Of a DNA stretch of 64,000 nucleotides, positions 24,050 through 37,200 are shown piece after piece. The notes below the pieces were generated by a model. That model had not been told where the DNA came from and made no database searches. It worked only from the letters and a program-made list of their open reading frames with translations. Source of the DNA: Synanceia verrucosa (lineage: Eukaryota; Chordata; Actinopteri; Perciformes; Synanceiidae); NCBI GenBank assembly GCA_029721515.1, contig CM056565.1, positions 13,146,742-13,210,741 on the forward strand, given 5' to 3'. Positions within the stretch are counted from its first letter, which is position 1. Every line of letters starts with the position of its first letter. The position numbers and the translations under genes were made by a program.

Positions 24050-25540
24050 GTGTGTATATATATAGCTATGTATGTATATATATGGCTATGAAACACCTCA
24101 GATCACTGATGGTGGCTTGTAGCAGCAGGTGTAGTTGCAGCAATGCCATCACTAGGTGCCGCCGGAGACCACCGTTTGGCGCAGAGACTCCACCAGGTGG
24201 TCAGGATTAACAGGCTTTAGTGGCAGCAGAGGCACTGTGCAGCTAAACCTGCTTTACTGTATGCGCATTTCTGGCCTGCACAGGCCCACACAGACATGGA
24301 TCAACAGCTGAGTGCAGCCACGAGACTCTGCAACTGTTTCTGTATAGTTCCTGTATATGATCCACTGCTGTATGAGAAGCTCAGTCTGTTGGCCCGTTCA
24401 GTGTAAACATTCACCATTATAACGGCCTCCCTCTGTCTGTTACAGCACACAGGAACAGTGGGGGGAATAATCAGCAGCGACAGCAGCTTGCAGCTGTCAC
24501 ATGTTTGGTAATTGTATATGTGTTTGCCTCCGGTTAGCTTTCCATGCAGCTTTTCAGGACAGTAACACGTGTAGACAACACATACATGACTCAAGGTTGG
24601 GGGTTCATCATCAGCTGGATTCAGATTTAACAGGAGCATCATGAAGAAGTGTGGGGAATGATCAGGGATGGAGAGAGGCTATGTCACCTTCAGGGACTGG
24701 CTGGGTTTTATCAGAGCAGTGCAGAGGTCATCTGCTGCCCTGTCTGTCCTCTGTAGCCCACTTCATACCAAGACACGTTTAGTAGGCTCAGGCTAACAGA
24801 GCAGATACACAGCACAGAGGAAGATACATCCTTATAATTTACACCGCAGATCACAAACACGTCTGTGCTGCTTAGCTCATTTCAAAGAATACTTGTGTAC
24901 GAGCTGGTAACCCCCGTCTGAATAAGACCTCTCCCATGGGTGAAACTGTTGTTGTCACCACAACCTACAGTATATGGGTGTGTGTGCCTTTTAGATTTGG
25001 ACTGCATCAGCCATATGATTATGTCACTGGGGTTTTTTTTTCAAAGCACATAATCCTTCTTATATAAATGGTCTTTTTTTTTTTACCCTGGATAGGAGTA
25101 CGTGAGAGATGAAGCAGCTGTATCTAAATAAAACAGGAACAGTCAGTGATGCATGTAAGCATGCAGAGCAATCATGCTGTAACTTTCAGTGGACGAGGAG
25201 CTTCAATAATACACGGCTTCTTTGCATACATCCTCAGCAGTGAGTTTTGCTGATGAGTCATTGGAGGAGTTGTTGATTGTGCACCGTCATGATGTACTTC
25301 ACAGGACAGTAACACAAACTCTCCTTTCCAGAAAGAGAGTCTTTAATTTATTGAGAAGTATTCCTAATCAGACCTATGGACTCTTTTATGTTTACTTATC
25401 ATCTACTATGTGTTGTTTCAACTTATTTTGGCAGTAATGATAATTCAGAGAAGGAAATGATAGTGCTGCTGTTCAACCATCCACTACTCCTCCAGACCAG
25501 GCGTACTGTGGGCACTTTAACACACACATTACAAATCAGA
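24050..25540. other. Intergenic stretch between Tc1 fragment and hmgb1 3' end
   Basis: I see no gene. It includes a TATG/TATA-rich tract after the Tc1 end and unique sequence. A 113-codon minus-strand frame at 24,301-24,642 has no family resemblance. Confidence 0.5.
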
Positions 25541-25564
25541 TTTATTAAAAAAAAAATGTTTATT
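25541..25564 (-). terminator. hmgb1: hmgb1 polyadenylation signals
   Basis: Two AATAAA hexamers on the minus strand (TTTATT at 25,541-25,546 and 25,559-25,564) lie about 500 bp beyond the hmgb1 stop codon, consistent with the 3' end of its mRNA. Confidence 0.6.
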
Positions 25565-26070
25565 GACATCAGAAGCAATTTAAATTCCAACAATAAACAA
25601 GGCGGTTTTTTTTCTTCTCATTCTTGCCATTACAGTGGTACATAAAGATCAGTAAAACAACTGTGATACGTCAATTTTAAAAACACTTCATTTAAAATAA
25701 AAACACACAGGAAAAAGGAAAAAAAGAAGAAACACTCCGATTTTTTTTTGTGCTGTGCACCTCTAGCTAGGGTAAATACTGTAAGCCCACCCCTTCACAC
25801 TGTACCAGGCAGGATAGTGGTCTAGGAACTATCACTGAAAAATAAGACTGGCAGAAAGATACAGACACGATACTTGTGTAGTGTCAACTATACAAAAAAG
25901 AGAAAAAAAAACTGTACAGCGTAAAAATAACTGATATACACAGCCTTTTTTGTTGTTTTTTTTTCTACCCCTTGGATACTAATGTATTTTCTTTCAGTAA
26001 GTGAAGTGTGTACAAGGGGATTAAATGCTTTATAAACAAGAAAATGACCACTACATGTGTCACTCGCCAT

Positions 26071-27113
26071 CTACTCGTCATCATCATCATCATAGTCGTC
26101 CTCCTCATCGTCGTCATCATCGTCGTCGTCATCATCGTCATCCTCCTTTTTCTTCTCTGCCTTGGCCGGAGCTTTTCCGGGTGCTGGACTGGCGGCGGCG
26201 CCTGGTTTGCTCTTAGCACGATATGCTGCGACCTCCTGTGATAGAGGGATGAAAAGATATTGAATTAATGTCAAGACCCACAGCACAGCTGTTCCTAATT
26301 AAAGCTCCCGCAGGAGAGCATCATAGTGTGGATTACTATTTTTAAAATACTGATCCCAGCATCACGCACCTTCTCATACTTCTCTTTAAGTTTAGCGGCT
26401 TTTTTCTCAAAGGGCTGCTTGTCCTCTAAAGTGGTGCCGTTCCACATCTCACCCAGCTTTTTGGCAACGTCTCCAATGGACAGACCAGGGGCCTCGCCTT
26501 TCACCTTGGGGCGAAACTCTGAGCAAAAGATGAAGAAGGCAGATCTGGGGGAAAAGAAGGAGCAAAACCAATGAGCTTCTCATTTACACAGCATTACATG
26601 CTCCGAAGTGTCTGTCGAAGTGCTCATTATTTGTTTAGGTCTGCAGATAGATCTTTCTAGTTCCTGAAGCGTTGACTTGTAGTACTTACGGGGGTCTCTT
26701 GGGGGCATTAGGGTCCTTGAACTTCCTCTTCTTGGCTCCTCTGGGTGGAATGTAACTCATCATCTCCCTCTCATAGCGTGCCTTATCCTGCTTGGCCAGC
26801 TCCTCAAATTTGCCCTTCTCCTTGGTAGACATTGTCTGAAAACAGAGCAACTTTCTGATTACATCATCTGTGTGTTTCCTCAGTTTTGGGAACCTGCTGC
26901 TATCTTAATCACTGCACAATGTGGGCATCATCACCGTCCATCCATCCATCCATCCATCCAACCTACCTTCCATCGCTCAGAGCACTTCTTGGAGAACTCA
27001 GAGAAGTTGACCGAAGCGTTGGGGTTTTTGCTCTTGTGCTCGGACCGGCACGTCTGGACAAAATATGCATAGGACGACATCTTGCCCCTCGGCTTTCCCG
27101 GCTCTTTCACCAT
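26071..27113 (-). CDS. hmgb1: High mobility group box 1 protein
   Basis: Non-histone chromatin protein that bends DNA in the nucleus and can act as an extracellular alarmin. Four coding exons join in phase on the minus strand: 27,113-26,967 (ATG; acceptor at 27,127), 26,835-26,690, 26,544-26,370 and 26,235-26,071, giving 210 residues against about 215 in mammals. HMG box A covers roughly residues 8-78 and box B about 94-162, with the linker K-D-P-N-A-P-K-R-P-P just before box B. Cys22, Cys44 and Cys105 correspond to the redox-sensitive Cys23/45/106 of human. The C-terminal tail (about 187-210) is nearly pure Asp/Glu with one Tyr, more Asp-rich than in mammals. Exon structure equals that of vertebrate HMGB1. 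The M-V-K-E-P start and Asp-rich tail recall the fish hmgb1b copy; HMGB2/3 are less likely given the uspl1 neighbour. Confidence 0.95.
26937..26961. repeat. (CATC)n tetranucleotide repeat at hmgb1 exon 2 donor
   Basis: Six CATC/CCAT units sit only a few bases inside intron 2, directly next to the GTAGGT splice donor of hmgb1 exon 2. Confidence 0.85.
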
Positions 27114-29320
27114 CTTGGCGGCAGTATCTAAAAACAAAAGCTCAGATTAGCCATGCATCTGCACAGGTATTCAAAATATGAATTTCATTGCTAGGGAGTT
27201 GTGGTAAACGGCCCAAATTATATATTCTAAGATATTAAAAAAAAATGCAAAAACAAAAAGATTTTTTTAAATTATAAATTACATTTATTTTTTAAAATAT
27301 AAATGATATATAGCCTATAAGCTACACCCACCTACCATGTTGCTGGTGCTATCAATGGGCCTGTCCTACTGTAGTGTTCATGGTTAAGCCATCAAACTGC
27401 ACTAAGTTCAAACAGTCCACAGACTGGACTAATGCCATGAAAATCACTTTATTTACTGAGGTAATCTGTGCCCTGGCCTTTACATAAAACTAAGTGGACC
27501 GTGTTCAACTCCCAGTTTAATGGTTTAAAACTGACTGAACGCATCGTTAAGGATTCAACAAGGAAAATAAAAATAAATCACATAAAGCTACATAAATGTG
27601 TTTTTCTCCATTTTGCTACCCGTATCACATAAAACTGAAACTAAAAAGTTCCCCAAGTGCGACATAACATAAAGCCTATCCTCTGTGGGACCTCACCACA
27701 GGTCCTGGATCTGTGTTTTCACTAAATAAACAAAAAAAAAAAAAAAAACAGCAACAACTAAGACCTGCAATATTAAAAAAAAAACATCTGTAAACTCCTC
27801 TTTTCATTCATATTCATGTTTCACCAAACAAATAACTTTGACACAAAAAAGACACAACTTGCACGTAAAGGCGTATTTATTGAAGAAAACACTTAAAACT
27901 GCGATCCGGTGTGATTTATCAGTCTTCTCTTGTCAGTCTTCATTTCCTCTTATTCTGGAAATAATTCCGCAAAATCTGCCCAGTGTGTTTAAAACGGCTC
28001 GTTTTCACCATACATTTCATATTAAAACACCACTGTAACTCCCCGTTAAGCTGTGTCGACCGGAGTAGTAATGGCGCATAGGCTTTCGTTGAGGAAAAGG
28101 AGGTCAACAACGACAGCAATATTTCTTCTTCCATTTTGTGAGAATGCCTTCTTCATGAAAGAAAGTCCCCCTCAAATGTCTCCTCCCGCCCCTCAGTTCG
28201 CTTTGCAACGCGACAAATATGTCTGGAAAGCCGGCGATCTTGACAAAATATTTCCCCGATTGATTCCTATTGCACTAGCCGGTTTGTATAGTAATACATT
28301 GGGTCTGCACTGTGTCTATGAGCGGGCTGTGCTACTGCCTTGGTTTCTATGAGCTCCTAATGGCCGCTCGTCTTCATCCACTAACATGGAGAATATGGCT
28401 CCTTCTCTTTGTGTCAGCGCACAGCCATTGCACTGCATGCAATAGAGGGCAGAGCGACCGCTTCGTTTCAAGCCGCGATTTAAACGCTTTAAAAGCATCG
28501 GAAAAATCCCACGACGGCGTCGTTGGAATCACGAAAGATTGAACTTTATTTTGCCGTCGTTACATTTTATAGTTAGGGGTTTGTTTCTCGAGAAAACAGG
28601 GTTAGAAAAAGTTGAAGTGAACTGCGCCCCTGTCACTAGCTTTCCCATTCGCCTCGCTGCCTTGCCTCCTATGCGAATACAGTCAGCCATTACAGTAAAG
28701 CGCAGATCGTGAGGTTATTTTTTTCGCCGTCTTCTCGGGCGAATTATCGCAAACAAACACACGATTGTGTACATTTTGAGGCTGTCATTCTTTTTCTTGT
28801 GTTTTTGGATTTTTTTTTCAAACCTTTAGATTAAACAGCTCACACGCTTCCCAGTCTTCACATGACAGCCGTTCAGCTTCGCAATGCACTGCAACGACGG
28901 TCAGTCTTCTACCATTGTCGCTAACGGTGCTGTTATTCCTGATTTTTTTACGTCATATCTACCGTTTGATTCGATTCCATTTTGTAAAAATGACACAGCA
29001 GTAATATACAAAATTATTCGTATTTGACGAAATCAACGATTTCCGTCGAATTCAGTCAAGGTTAATATCATTTTCTTCATTTTTAATGGAGCGTCTGGTC
29101 CACTCTCTCAGGCTGGGTAATGTAACGTTTACCTGCTCAGTGCCGGGTGTTTTTTTTTTTTTGTTGTTGTTTTTTTTTTCGTTTCACCGCGATAAAAATC
29201 ATTCACAAACAACAAGAGGTTTCGTATTAGCTCCTGGCAAACACATGGGTGTGATATTAATAAATGTTATCACCATTATCATCGTTACGAACACTTAAAA
29301 TTTTCGTGTGTGATACTTAC

Positions 29321-29620
29321 CAAGGGACTATCGCTGGGTCTCAATGCTCTGCAATGGCTGTGTGTGAGGGAACACAGGCGATACGCAGTGTCTTCAGTCT
29401 ACAGCTCTCTAACATTACTCTCGGCGGGGCTCTCACGCCATTGGCCAGCGCCCGGCCTGGCGCTGCTCTGATTGGACGACGGCTTTTCATTGTCCTAATA
29501 GAAGGCGATGTCCCATTGGCTGGCTTTTGTGAAACGTCACTGAAGTTTTCCGAGGCGCGTGGATACAAAAATATCCCTGTCCCAGCATGCTGGAGCTGGT
29601 AGTAGTGTAGTGTGTTTGCC
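29321..29620 (-). promoter_or_regulatory. hmgb1: hmgb1 non-coding exon 1 and CCAAT-box promoter
   Basis: A strong minus-strand donor, CTTG|GTAAGTATC, ends a non-coding first exon at 29,321. Upstream on the minus strand are three CCAAT boxes (ATTGG on plus at 29,440-29,444, 29,471-29,475 and 29,515-29,519) in GC-rich sequence. This fits the housekeeping, TATA-less promoter type known for HMGB1. The exact transcription start is not determined. Confidence 0.65.
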
Positions 29621-32078
29621 ATAGTATTGAATTCACTACGTTGTACAGTAGGCGAGTTAAATGAATGAGACAACGTGGAGCGCGTATAGCCGGTGAACGA
29701 GGCAGCTGTTAAATGCTGTGCGACTGCGTTGGACGGGCTGCCCCCCCTCTTCATTAACCAGCTACATTGTGCATGCTCCTCAATACGCGTGTGCTTATTT
29801 GCAAATTATGACTTTGAAAATGCATAAAGTTAACGTCACGTATTCACGTTCAAACGTCATCAGACGCCTTTGCTCGTCCCAAACGGGATAGTTACGCGCT
29901 GTATATGACGTTTTTTTCAAGGATTTGGCTCTGCGTTAGAATAAAAACAGTTCAGTTAGTAGTCTGCTCTGTAATTACAGTGTAAACCGTGATTGTCATT
30001 TTAAGCCCATTATCGAGAAAACATCACAACGCTGACTATGACTAAGACTATTTTAGTCTTTACATGTATACATAATGATAAAAGCAGGCACTTATTCGGT
30101 GCTATACGTTCGTTTGTTATGCGCATGTATACCATTTTAGGCTAATATAAGAATAAATCAACAGGCATCACATCATAATAACTGCATAAGGCCTATTAAA
30201 CCTCGAGATTGATACTTTTTAATTTTCTCAGCACAATATGTTTTTGGCCTCATTTTTTGTTGGCTTCATATACAGCTGATTGTAAGATGTGCTCACCCCC
30301 AATTAAAACAAAGGCCTATAAAGACCAAAGAGCTACAAGCTAACAGTCTACAGTTAGGAATAAGTAATACTGTATGGCAGTAATTAAGTTTAGTTTAGTA
30401 TTTACAATTAGACTGAGTGAAATATTGCTTGACAGCCTATTGTTTTGCAATAATATATTCAGGCTTGCTAATTGCAGGTCACATATAACATGTTCGTATG
30501 ATCACTTCATAGCAACCCTAGACACCTTTCGTTGTGCTGTTAAAGCACTAAATTACAATATACTTACATTTAAAAAAAAAAAAAAAGACAAAAGTGATTC
30601 ATGTTAGTGGTAACCTGCTGCCATATTAAGCTATGTAAACAGATCAGAGCTTTTAATGCAGGTCATATATATTTATTTTATCAATTGCTTTGTATTGGAC
30701 CAGGTTAATAACTAATGTTTTACTTAACGCTAACAATATCTTTTTTTTTTTACAATTTCTTAGAGGTTGCAATACAGAATACATGGTATATGTATATATG
30801 TGCAGTTTTTCCAATTATTCCTTTTCATATACATCTGATAAAAATAAATCTGCAATGCTCTGAAACCACATTGTGTTGTGCTGTAATACTGCTGTTGTAC
30901 TGTTGAGCAATTTGGCTCATTCACTCTGTAAAGCTGTCATGTGATTGTGTATTTGCTTGTTTATTTCAACAACAGGTCGTCTAAGGTTACATAGATATGA
31001 AGATTTGCTGTGCACGTCACTGCTTTCACCAAACTTCAATCAAGACCGGCTGACTCATTTTGCTCTTTTGAGCCACTGCAAGTCAAAGAGACCACAGTGT
31101 AATGAGTTTGATGATCCTGTGACCTTGCTCTAGCGCCACCATCAGACAAAGATTAGAGTTTATCTATGGATGTTTCTCCCATTATGTGTCCATAGCTCCT
31201 CCTGACCTGTAACATATACAGACAGTATGTAATGAACTGGTGTATTTGAACATTCCCTATATATTACAGAACATAACTTACATATTATGTATGTATGTTC
31301 ACAGATGAAGAATTCTTATGTTTGTGACCTATTGACCTGAGCTTTAGCACAACCATAGGTTAAACTGTCATATATAACAGATGAGAGCAGGTCACCCTGC
31401 AAAACATTCAGGACAAGGTTAGAGAGTAAAAGGGTCTTTTTCAAGATGACTTGCTTATTTTGTGAGGTAAAGTGGAGGTAATACAATTATCTGTCTTTAA
31501 AGGCTTGACTGTGTGGTTAAATGTGGTAGAGGGTGGGGGCCAAAATAAAGAAAATGTCCAAGTTCATTATGATTTGCCAAGCATGAGTGCATGCCCACTG
31601 AAGATACAGTCATATCCATAGTGCTTGAGATATGAGCAACTGTTTCTATATGCATTTAATAAGGACGGGGTATCTAATAAATATGCTTCTGCTCAGCAGC
31701 TAATAGCGAAACAAAGAAAAATGGCTCACAGAATTTATTCTTATCCTTGAATTAAGAATGGGAAGGGTGAACTGATTCCAAATGCCAATCACAACCCAGA
31801 CTCAGGCCACATGTCTGCCTGTGATGCTGCCTGCTTGTGTCTCATTTTGTATCAGGAGATGCCATGGCAGAAAGCTATAGCCTGCTCGTGAGGCTAGGAG
31901 GCGGCCGGTTTATGCATTCTAATGAGCCCTCCCTGGGAAAGATATGCAAATTCATTTTGTCATCAAGAGGAAAATAGAGGACAGGAGAGCAGCAGATACA
32001 GGAGGGGCTTAAGGAGGAGGGCATATGCAAGAGTCAGGATTGGGTGGAGGGAGACGTGTGCACGTCCGTGAATGTGTG

Positions 32079-32131
32079 TGGTGGTAGTGGTAGTGGTGGT
32101 GGTGGTGGTGGTAGTGGTGGGGGGTGGGGGG
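32079..32131. repeat. (GGT)n-rich tract
   Basis: Repeated GTG/GGT trinucleotides with AGT interruptions that pass into a G-run (GGGGTGGGGGGG). It is a possible G-quadruplex former. Confidence 0.8.
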
Positions 32132-32430
32132 GTACACACACAAGAGCAGGAAATGTGAGAGTTGGGCTGTATTGTAGATCCAGCGTGAGGGACATATGTA
32201 AGACCCCATCCAACCCCCACCTAACCAACTCCACCCATCTACCTCTCAAATAAATGATAAATCAGTCTATAAAATCATATAAATAAAGTACTGACTAGAT
32301 GAGAGCTAAGAGAAATTTCTACAGCATCTCGGTTGATTTACTGCTGCAAGTATACTAGAGCAAAAAAAATACAAATCAGTTCTTACAAGGAAAACTTAAT
32401 TTTGGCTCAAGTAAACATGTGACCTTTTTA

Positions 32431-32472
32431 CACACACACACACACACACGCACACACACACACACACACACA
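32431..32472. repeat. (CA)n microsatellite
   Basis: About 21 CA units with one CG interruption. Confidence 0.95.
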
Positions 32473-32674
32473 TACATAGTCTCTAATAATTAGCACAGAA
32501 ATTTGTGGTGGGCAATGCTATTATTAATGTCCTGTAAATGCTTATCTAATAAAGTTACTACCATTATTATCACTATTATTAATAATTATTATGAGATCAT
32601 ACCTGTGTATATGTATATATAGCACATATAGTAGTATATAGTAAAACCATAATTGCAATTAAACTGAGACAAGC

Positions 32675-32775
32675 CATTTATATAATAATAATAATAGTAA
32701 TAATAAGAATTCAAATAATAAAACAGCAACAGTAGTAAACAAACAACTTACTACTACTACTACTAATAATAATAA
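32675..32775. repeat. AT-rich (AAT/ACT)n trinucleotide tract
   Basis: Runs of TAA, TAG and TAC trinucleotides with interruptions. Confidence 0.7.
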
Positions 32776-34154
32776 AACAATAAAAAATAACGTGATTAAA
32801 TTCAGCTTTGTCTTTTATTACGTCCAGTAAATCCATGATATCATCATGTATTCGCATTGATTATTCGTCCTGATTATTAATGCCAACATGAACAACAACT
32901 TGAGTCCAGGCTTCTGCAGTTCATTTGAACCACCAAGTGGGGGCCAGAGGAACCTTTGTGCGATAGAGGGGAAGACAAAGGCCGGTGCACAGCCGCTGGA
33001 GAGCGGAAAGAGAACGTTTGTAAGGCGAACAGTGAGAAGGATACACATGGACGCACTTCACAGGGCGGGATTAATAAATAAATACAGTTCTGCTTGGATA
33101 GATTTGGCAGATCGGCAACGGAACATCAAATATAATTGTAATTTGCTTACGGTATGTATGCGTTTTTATTCACGAAAACAGAAACTGACTGCAGTGTCTG
33201 AAATTAACCACAGGCTTTAGGCTAATATGTTAGCATGCTAGCCGTGAGATGCAGAGGCTGACGGTAAAGTGCATGTAGGATTGTTAAGGGACTTTGTCTC
33301 AACAGTTAATTTGACTGGTCTCAAAACAAGTTATACTAGCTAGTTGGCGGTAGGTATTCTCCTTAATAAAGCGGTTCCTAATTAAATTTGAGTGTATCTT
33401 TTGTATTGTGTTATCAGCTTTACACTTTGTCCTGAATACGTTTTATATTGCTAGCTTGTTTGTGCTGTTTTCACAGTTGAATGCCTGTACTCCCTTGCTT
33501 CAACATTGGTGGCAGAGTGTACTGTAGGTGTGCTGTGTCCCCACGTGTGCCCCAAAACATCCATCCTTAGGTTAGTTTGGTGTAGTGGTGCAGGGAAACC
33601 GCTTGGGTCCTGCTTTAATTTATTTTAATAGTATTGATATTAGCTTCAGCTGTTGATGAATACACAGTACTGGTCTACATTTGGACCAAAACTGGAGACA
33701 CGTGGGTTAAGGTTGAACAGCATGAATGAAATCTTGTTACCATAATCATTTGATATTATTACGAATATTAAATGAAGTTATACCAATAGTTACTTGAATA
33801 CTTTACAGATTACATACATGGTATTGGCTACAAATACCACTATTTCTAATAATAATGATAATAATAATAATAATTATTATTATTTTATTATAAGTATTAA
33901 TTTGATTATACTTCTGTTCTATGTGAGTGTGACTTTTGACACAAAGTCAAATTCTTTGTGTGTGCAACTTGGCAATAAAGCTTTTCTTTATTATTGATTA
34001 AAGTGTTTTATTACATGGATGCAAAATCTTGTCATGTAAATTGTCGTGTAGCTTTTTGTTCATTGTCTTGCAACAACAACCCTGAGTGCATCTCTTTTGT
34101 AACTTGTCGGCAATGAATAACATTTCCTGTGTGGTGCTGTATTGTTCTCCCCAG

Positions 34155-34218
34155 CTCCTTCGGAGGTGAGCCAGGTTGCAGTGACATGGTAATATTTTTT
34201 GAATTGTACCGGACAGCC
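34155..34218 (+). promoter_or_regulatory. uspl1: uspl1 5' UTR part of first coding exon
   Basis: A CCCCAG acceptor ends at 34,154, so at least one upstream non-coding exon is implied. The segment includes an in-frame ATG at 34,186-34,188 (GACATGG) that would add 11 residues. Confidence 0.6.
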
Positions 34219-37200
34219 ATGGACCAGAAGAGCAGCAGTGGTTTGCCAATGACTGGGGAAGACACTGATTTGGGGGCTTTGGCCTCACCTCTGGTGGGGT
34301 ATTTGGGAAAAGTCAGTAGAGCTCTTGTTTTCCTCTAACAGTTGTCACTTGCGCAAAGCTGAATTGTATTTGAAAAATACTGTGACTGGGCAGTACCAAT
34401 CCAAATCAAAGAAAAACAAAAAAACAAATGGAAGTCTTTGACAGTAAAAGGCGAAAGTTTTTTGGTTGGCTTGAAGCATATAATAATATAATATAATAAT
34501 GTAGTGTGCAATCAATGGTTGTCATAAAAATTATGCATTTGATATGAGACTAAAAAGAGTATGGTTTTCCTAAAAAATATTTATCTATTTGAAAGACACT
34601 TACTGATACAAAATTTCACTTTACATGTGCATTTCATCCTCACTAAACTGTCACTCACACTGATACTGATGAGCAGAACTCTGATGCCAAAGTTTAGAGT
34701 AAAAAAAAGGAAGATTAAAATGAGACAATAACTTTCAGCTGTTCTTACTTGTATGCTCTACTTCTACAAGGTAAATCAAATGAAACCTGAGTTTTCTGTC
34801 TTGAATTAAATGTGTATGGAAGTTTTATCCAGCTTACCACATTCTTTTTAAGTTTTCCACTTTAAAACTGATATATGATGAATCAATGATGAGTATTTAT
34901 GTGTGAATAAATATTCATCATTTTTTGTGGAGATCTTTATTAGCACCACATTTCTCTGATCTTAATGTGTGTGTGTGTGTTTTTTTTTTTTAAAGGTTCA
35001 GGAAAGAGCTGCTTCGTTGGAGTATTGTCCTTGGTGTTCCTCGAAGGGCTTGACCTATGCTCTGCGCTCTTACCGCATCAACCTCCAGGAGTCAATCACC
35101 CTCTGCACAAACCCACAGGTGAGTCCCAGTACTGCTGACACAAATACACACACACACACACCAAGCTGAACAGCCAAGCTTCATATCTTTTTTTTTTCTT
35201 TTTCTTTTTTTTGGGTAGCTGCCATGTTAACCTTTCTGTACCCTTTCCCACATAGTGCCTTTTCCCTCTGGTCAGCCGGCCCTTGGAGGATGTTTTGGCT
35301 CGCTTAGTTCCTGTGGAGTCCACTGTTGGGAACAAAAGGAGCAATGCACTGGAAAAGGAAGAGTTGATCAGGCCTGTGCAGAAACGACTGCGATCAAGTG
35401 ACCATGACAGTCTTGGCCCGCAAAGTATTAGGGACACACTCGTCAGCCAAGCTGCTGTTGATGTGGTCAGTAATGGCCAACATGCTGCAGCCCAAACAGA
35501 TGATGAAATGTCAAACAGACAGAGGGATTCTCCAGCTGCAGAGGCAGCATTACAAGATGAGGACGATGTTCTGGACAAGGAACCAGGAAATGCCGCTTGT
35601 ACAGATGATTTAACTCCTACATGCTTGACACCATTGCATTGCTCATCAGAAAGTGATGTGAATGAAGCGGCACTCTCTCCTCGCTGTGGTGCTCCTGCTT
35701 CACCAGAGGTGGAGGATGACGCCAGGCAGCTGAAGAATCCTCACGAGGTGCTAAACGGACACTCCAGTCAGACCTTTTTCACAAATGAGGACATTTGTTC
35801 AGCTGAAATCAATACTCCATCATCTCCACACAATGAGCAAATGGCAAGGACAGGACAGAAATCACTGCCTGCAGACGTCACCCTGAGTGAGGAGGACACA
35901 GGAAGCATTAAGTCAGAAACTGGGGATTTGACCTCTACCACGATAACGGAATCTGAGGAGCTCGTTTCTGTTCCCAAGCAGCTTTTCTGGAGGAACAGCG
36001 ACAACCTGTGTTGGCTGGACTCACTGCTTGTGGCTTTGGTGAACTGTAAGAGCTTGAGAAAGTGTAAACCTCAAGATGAGCCTCAGCGCTCATCTGTGTG
36101 GCAGCTGATGAGAGGGTATGAAGACGCATGTGCTGCCATCCAAGTCCATCAGCAGACAGGCAGAGGTAAGTTCAACAGATAATCTACAGTACGTCTGTGA
36201 GAATATAATCTCTAGATGGTATTTTCATTTTGTTGTGTTGCATCTACAACAGAAAGTTAGTCATTTTTATTCAATATAATAATGATCTGAGTCAGACATC
36301 GTTTCTCTTGTTTTGGTTTGAGTTGATCAGGTTGTAAGATGTCCATCATCAAAATCTGGGAACATTAAACTGAAACAGTCTGTCTTGGTAGATACCATGA
36401 GTACTGATTAGGAAAATGTTGTGTTTTTGTTGTAATTTGGATGAATTCACCCTGACATGTTTGCATGTGATAATATTTTGGATCAAATCTTGCTGCCATC
36501 AGTGGAAAGAAATGCAAATGTCTAAAAAGCATTTTCAGTTAATCTGCTGGTGAACATTTGTTTCTAGGTATTGAGTGTGTAGTATTGTTGTTATTATAAT
36601 GCGGTACATTTATATGTGTTGTTTCTGTTTAGATGGTGTGGTGAGGGTGCCAAGTCATGTGCTGCAAAAGGCCAGTGCAGACCTACAGAGGCTCAGGATG
36701 TCAGTCTTCAAACTGCTGCAGCCCAAGCTGCACTGCAAACTGGGTAAGCTCAGTCTCTGAGGGCTTAGTGTGGAAAAGTGATGTTTTTGGACACCTAAGA
36801 TTTTAGACATACACTCTGAATGTGTCATACCTGAGGTGTATCAGCAGTGTGCCCCATCTGTCCTGTTGAAAATACACTTTTATTACATATGAACATAGAC
36901 TGTATATGAAGATGGAGGATGACGAGCCACAGCTTGTTAGCGTGAGCCACACAGCTGCTCACTTAGCACCACGGTTGATCTAATATACTAACCATAATAT
37001 CTCTATAACAACATTTATGATCAAATTGACATGTTGTCATACACAGATTATAGAAAGTTAAACTTACATCATCTCTCGTTTATTTCCCGAGTATTCATCA
37101 GTGTCTCATCCCCATTGTATCACATCAAATAACTAATAAAAACCAAACTTATCAGAAAGCTGCATAGAGAACGTGAATGTCACGTTGCAGCACAGTGTCA

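Larger units (their letters stand above)
29620..34154. other. Interval between hmgb1 promoter and uspl1 coding exon 1
   Basis: No coding exon was recognised. CG-richer sequence at about 32,930-33,150, followed by a possible donor (GTATGT at 33,152), is a candidate non-coding first exon and promoter of uspl1. The rest has GGT and CA arrays near 32.1 and 32.45 kb and AT-rich trinucleotide tracts. Confidence 0.45.

Noticed and set aside
24301..24642. 113-codon minus-strand ORF
   Set aside because: No recognisable domain, signal or splice context, and composition like flanking non-coding DNA.
10300..25500. katnal1 exons expected from human synteny
   Set aside because: No AAA-ATPase Walker or N-terminal katanin-like motif was recognised on either strand.
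26008..26241. Plus-strand ORFs of poly-His, Ile and Val across hmgb1 exon 5
   Set aside because: Antisense shadows of the Asp/Glu tail.
32888..33220. 110-codon plus-strand ORF near the presumed uspl1 promoter
   Set aside because: No family resemblance and in CG-rich leader-like sequence; more likely 5' untranslated or promoter DNA.
35283..36182. Separate 299-codon gene
   Set aside because: It is the large third coding exon of uspl1, continuous in phase with exons on both sides.
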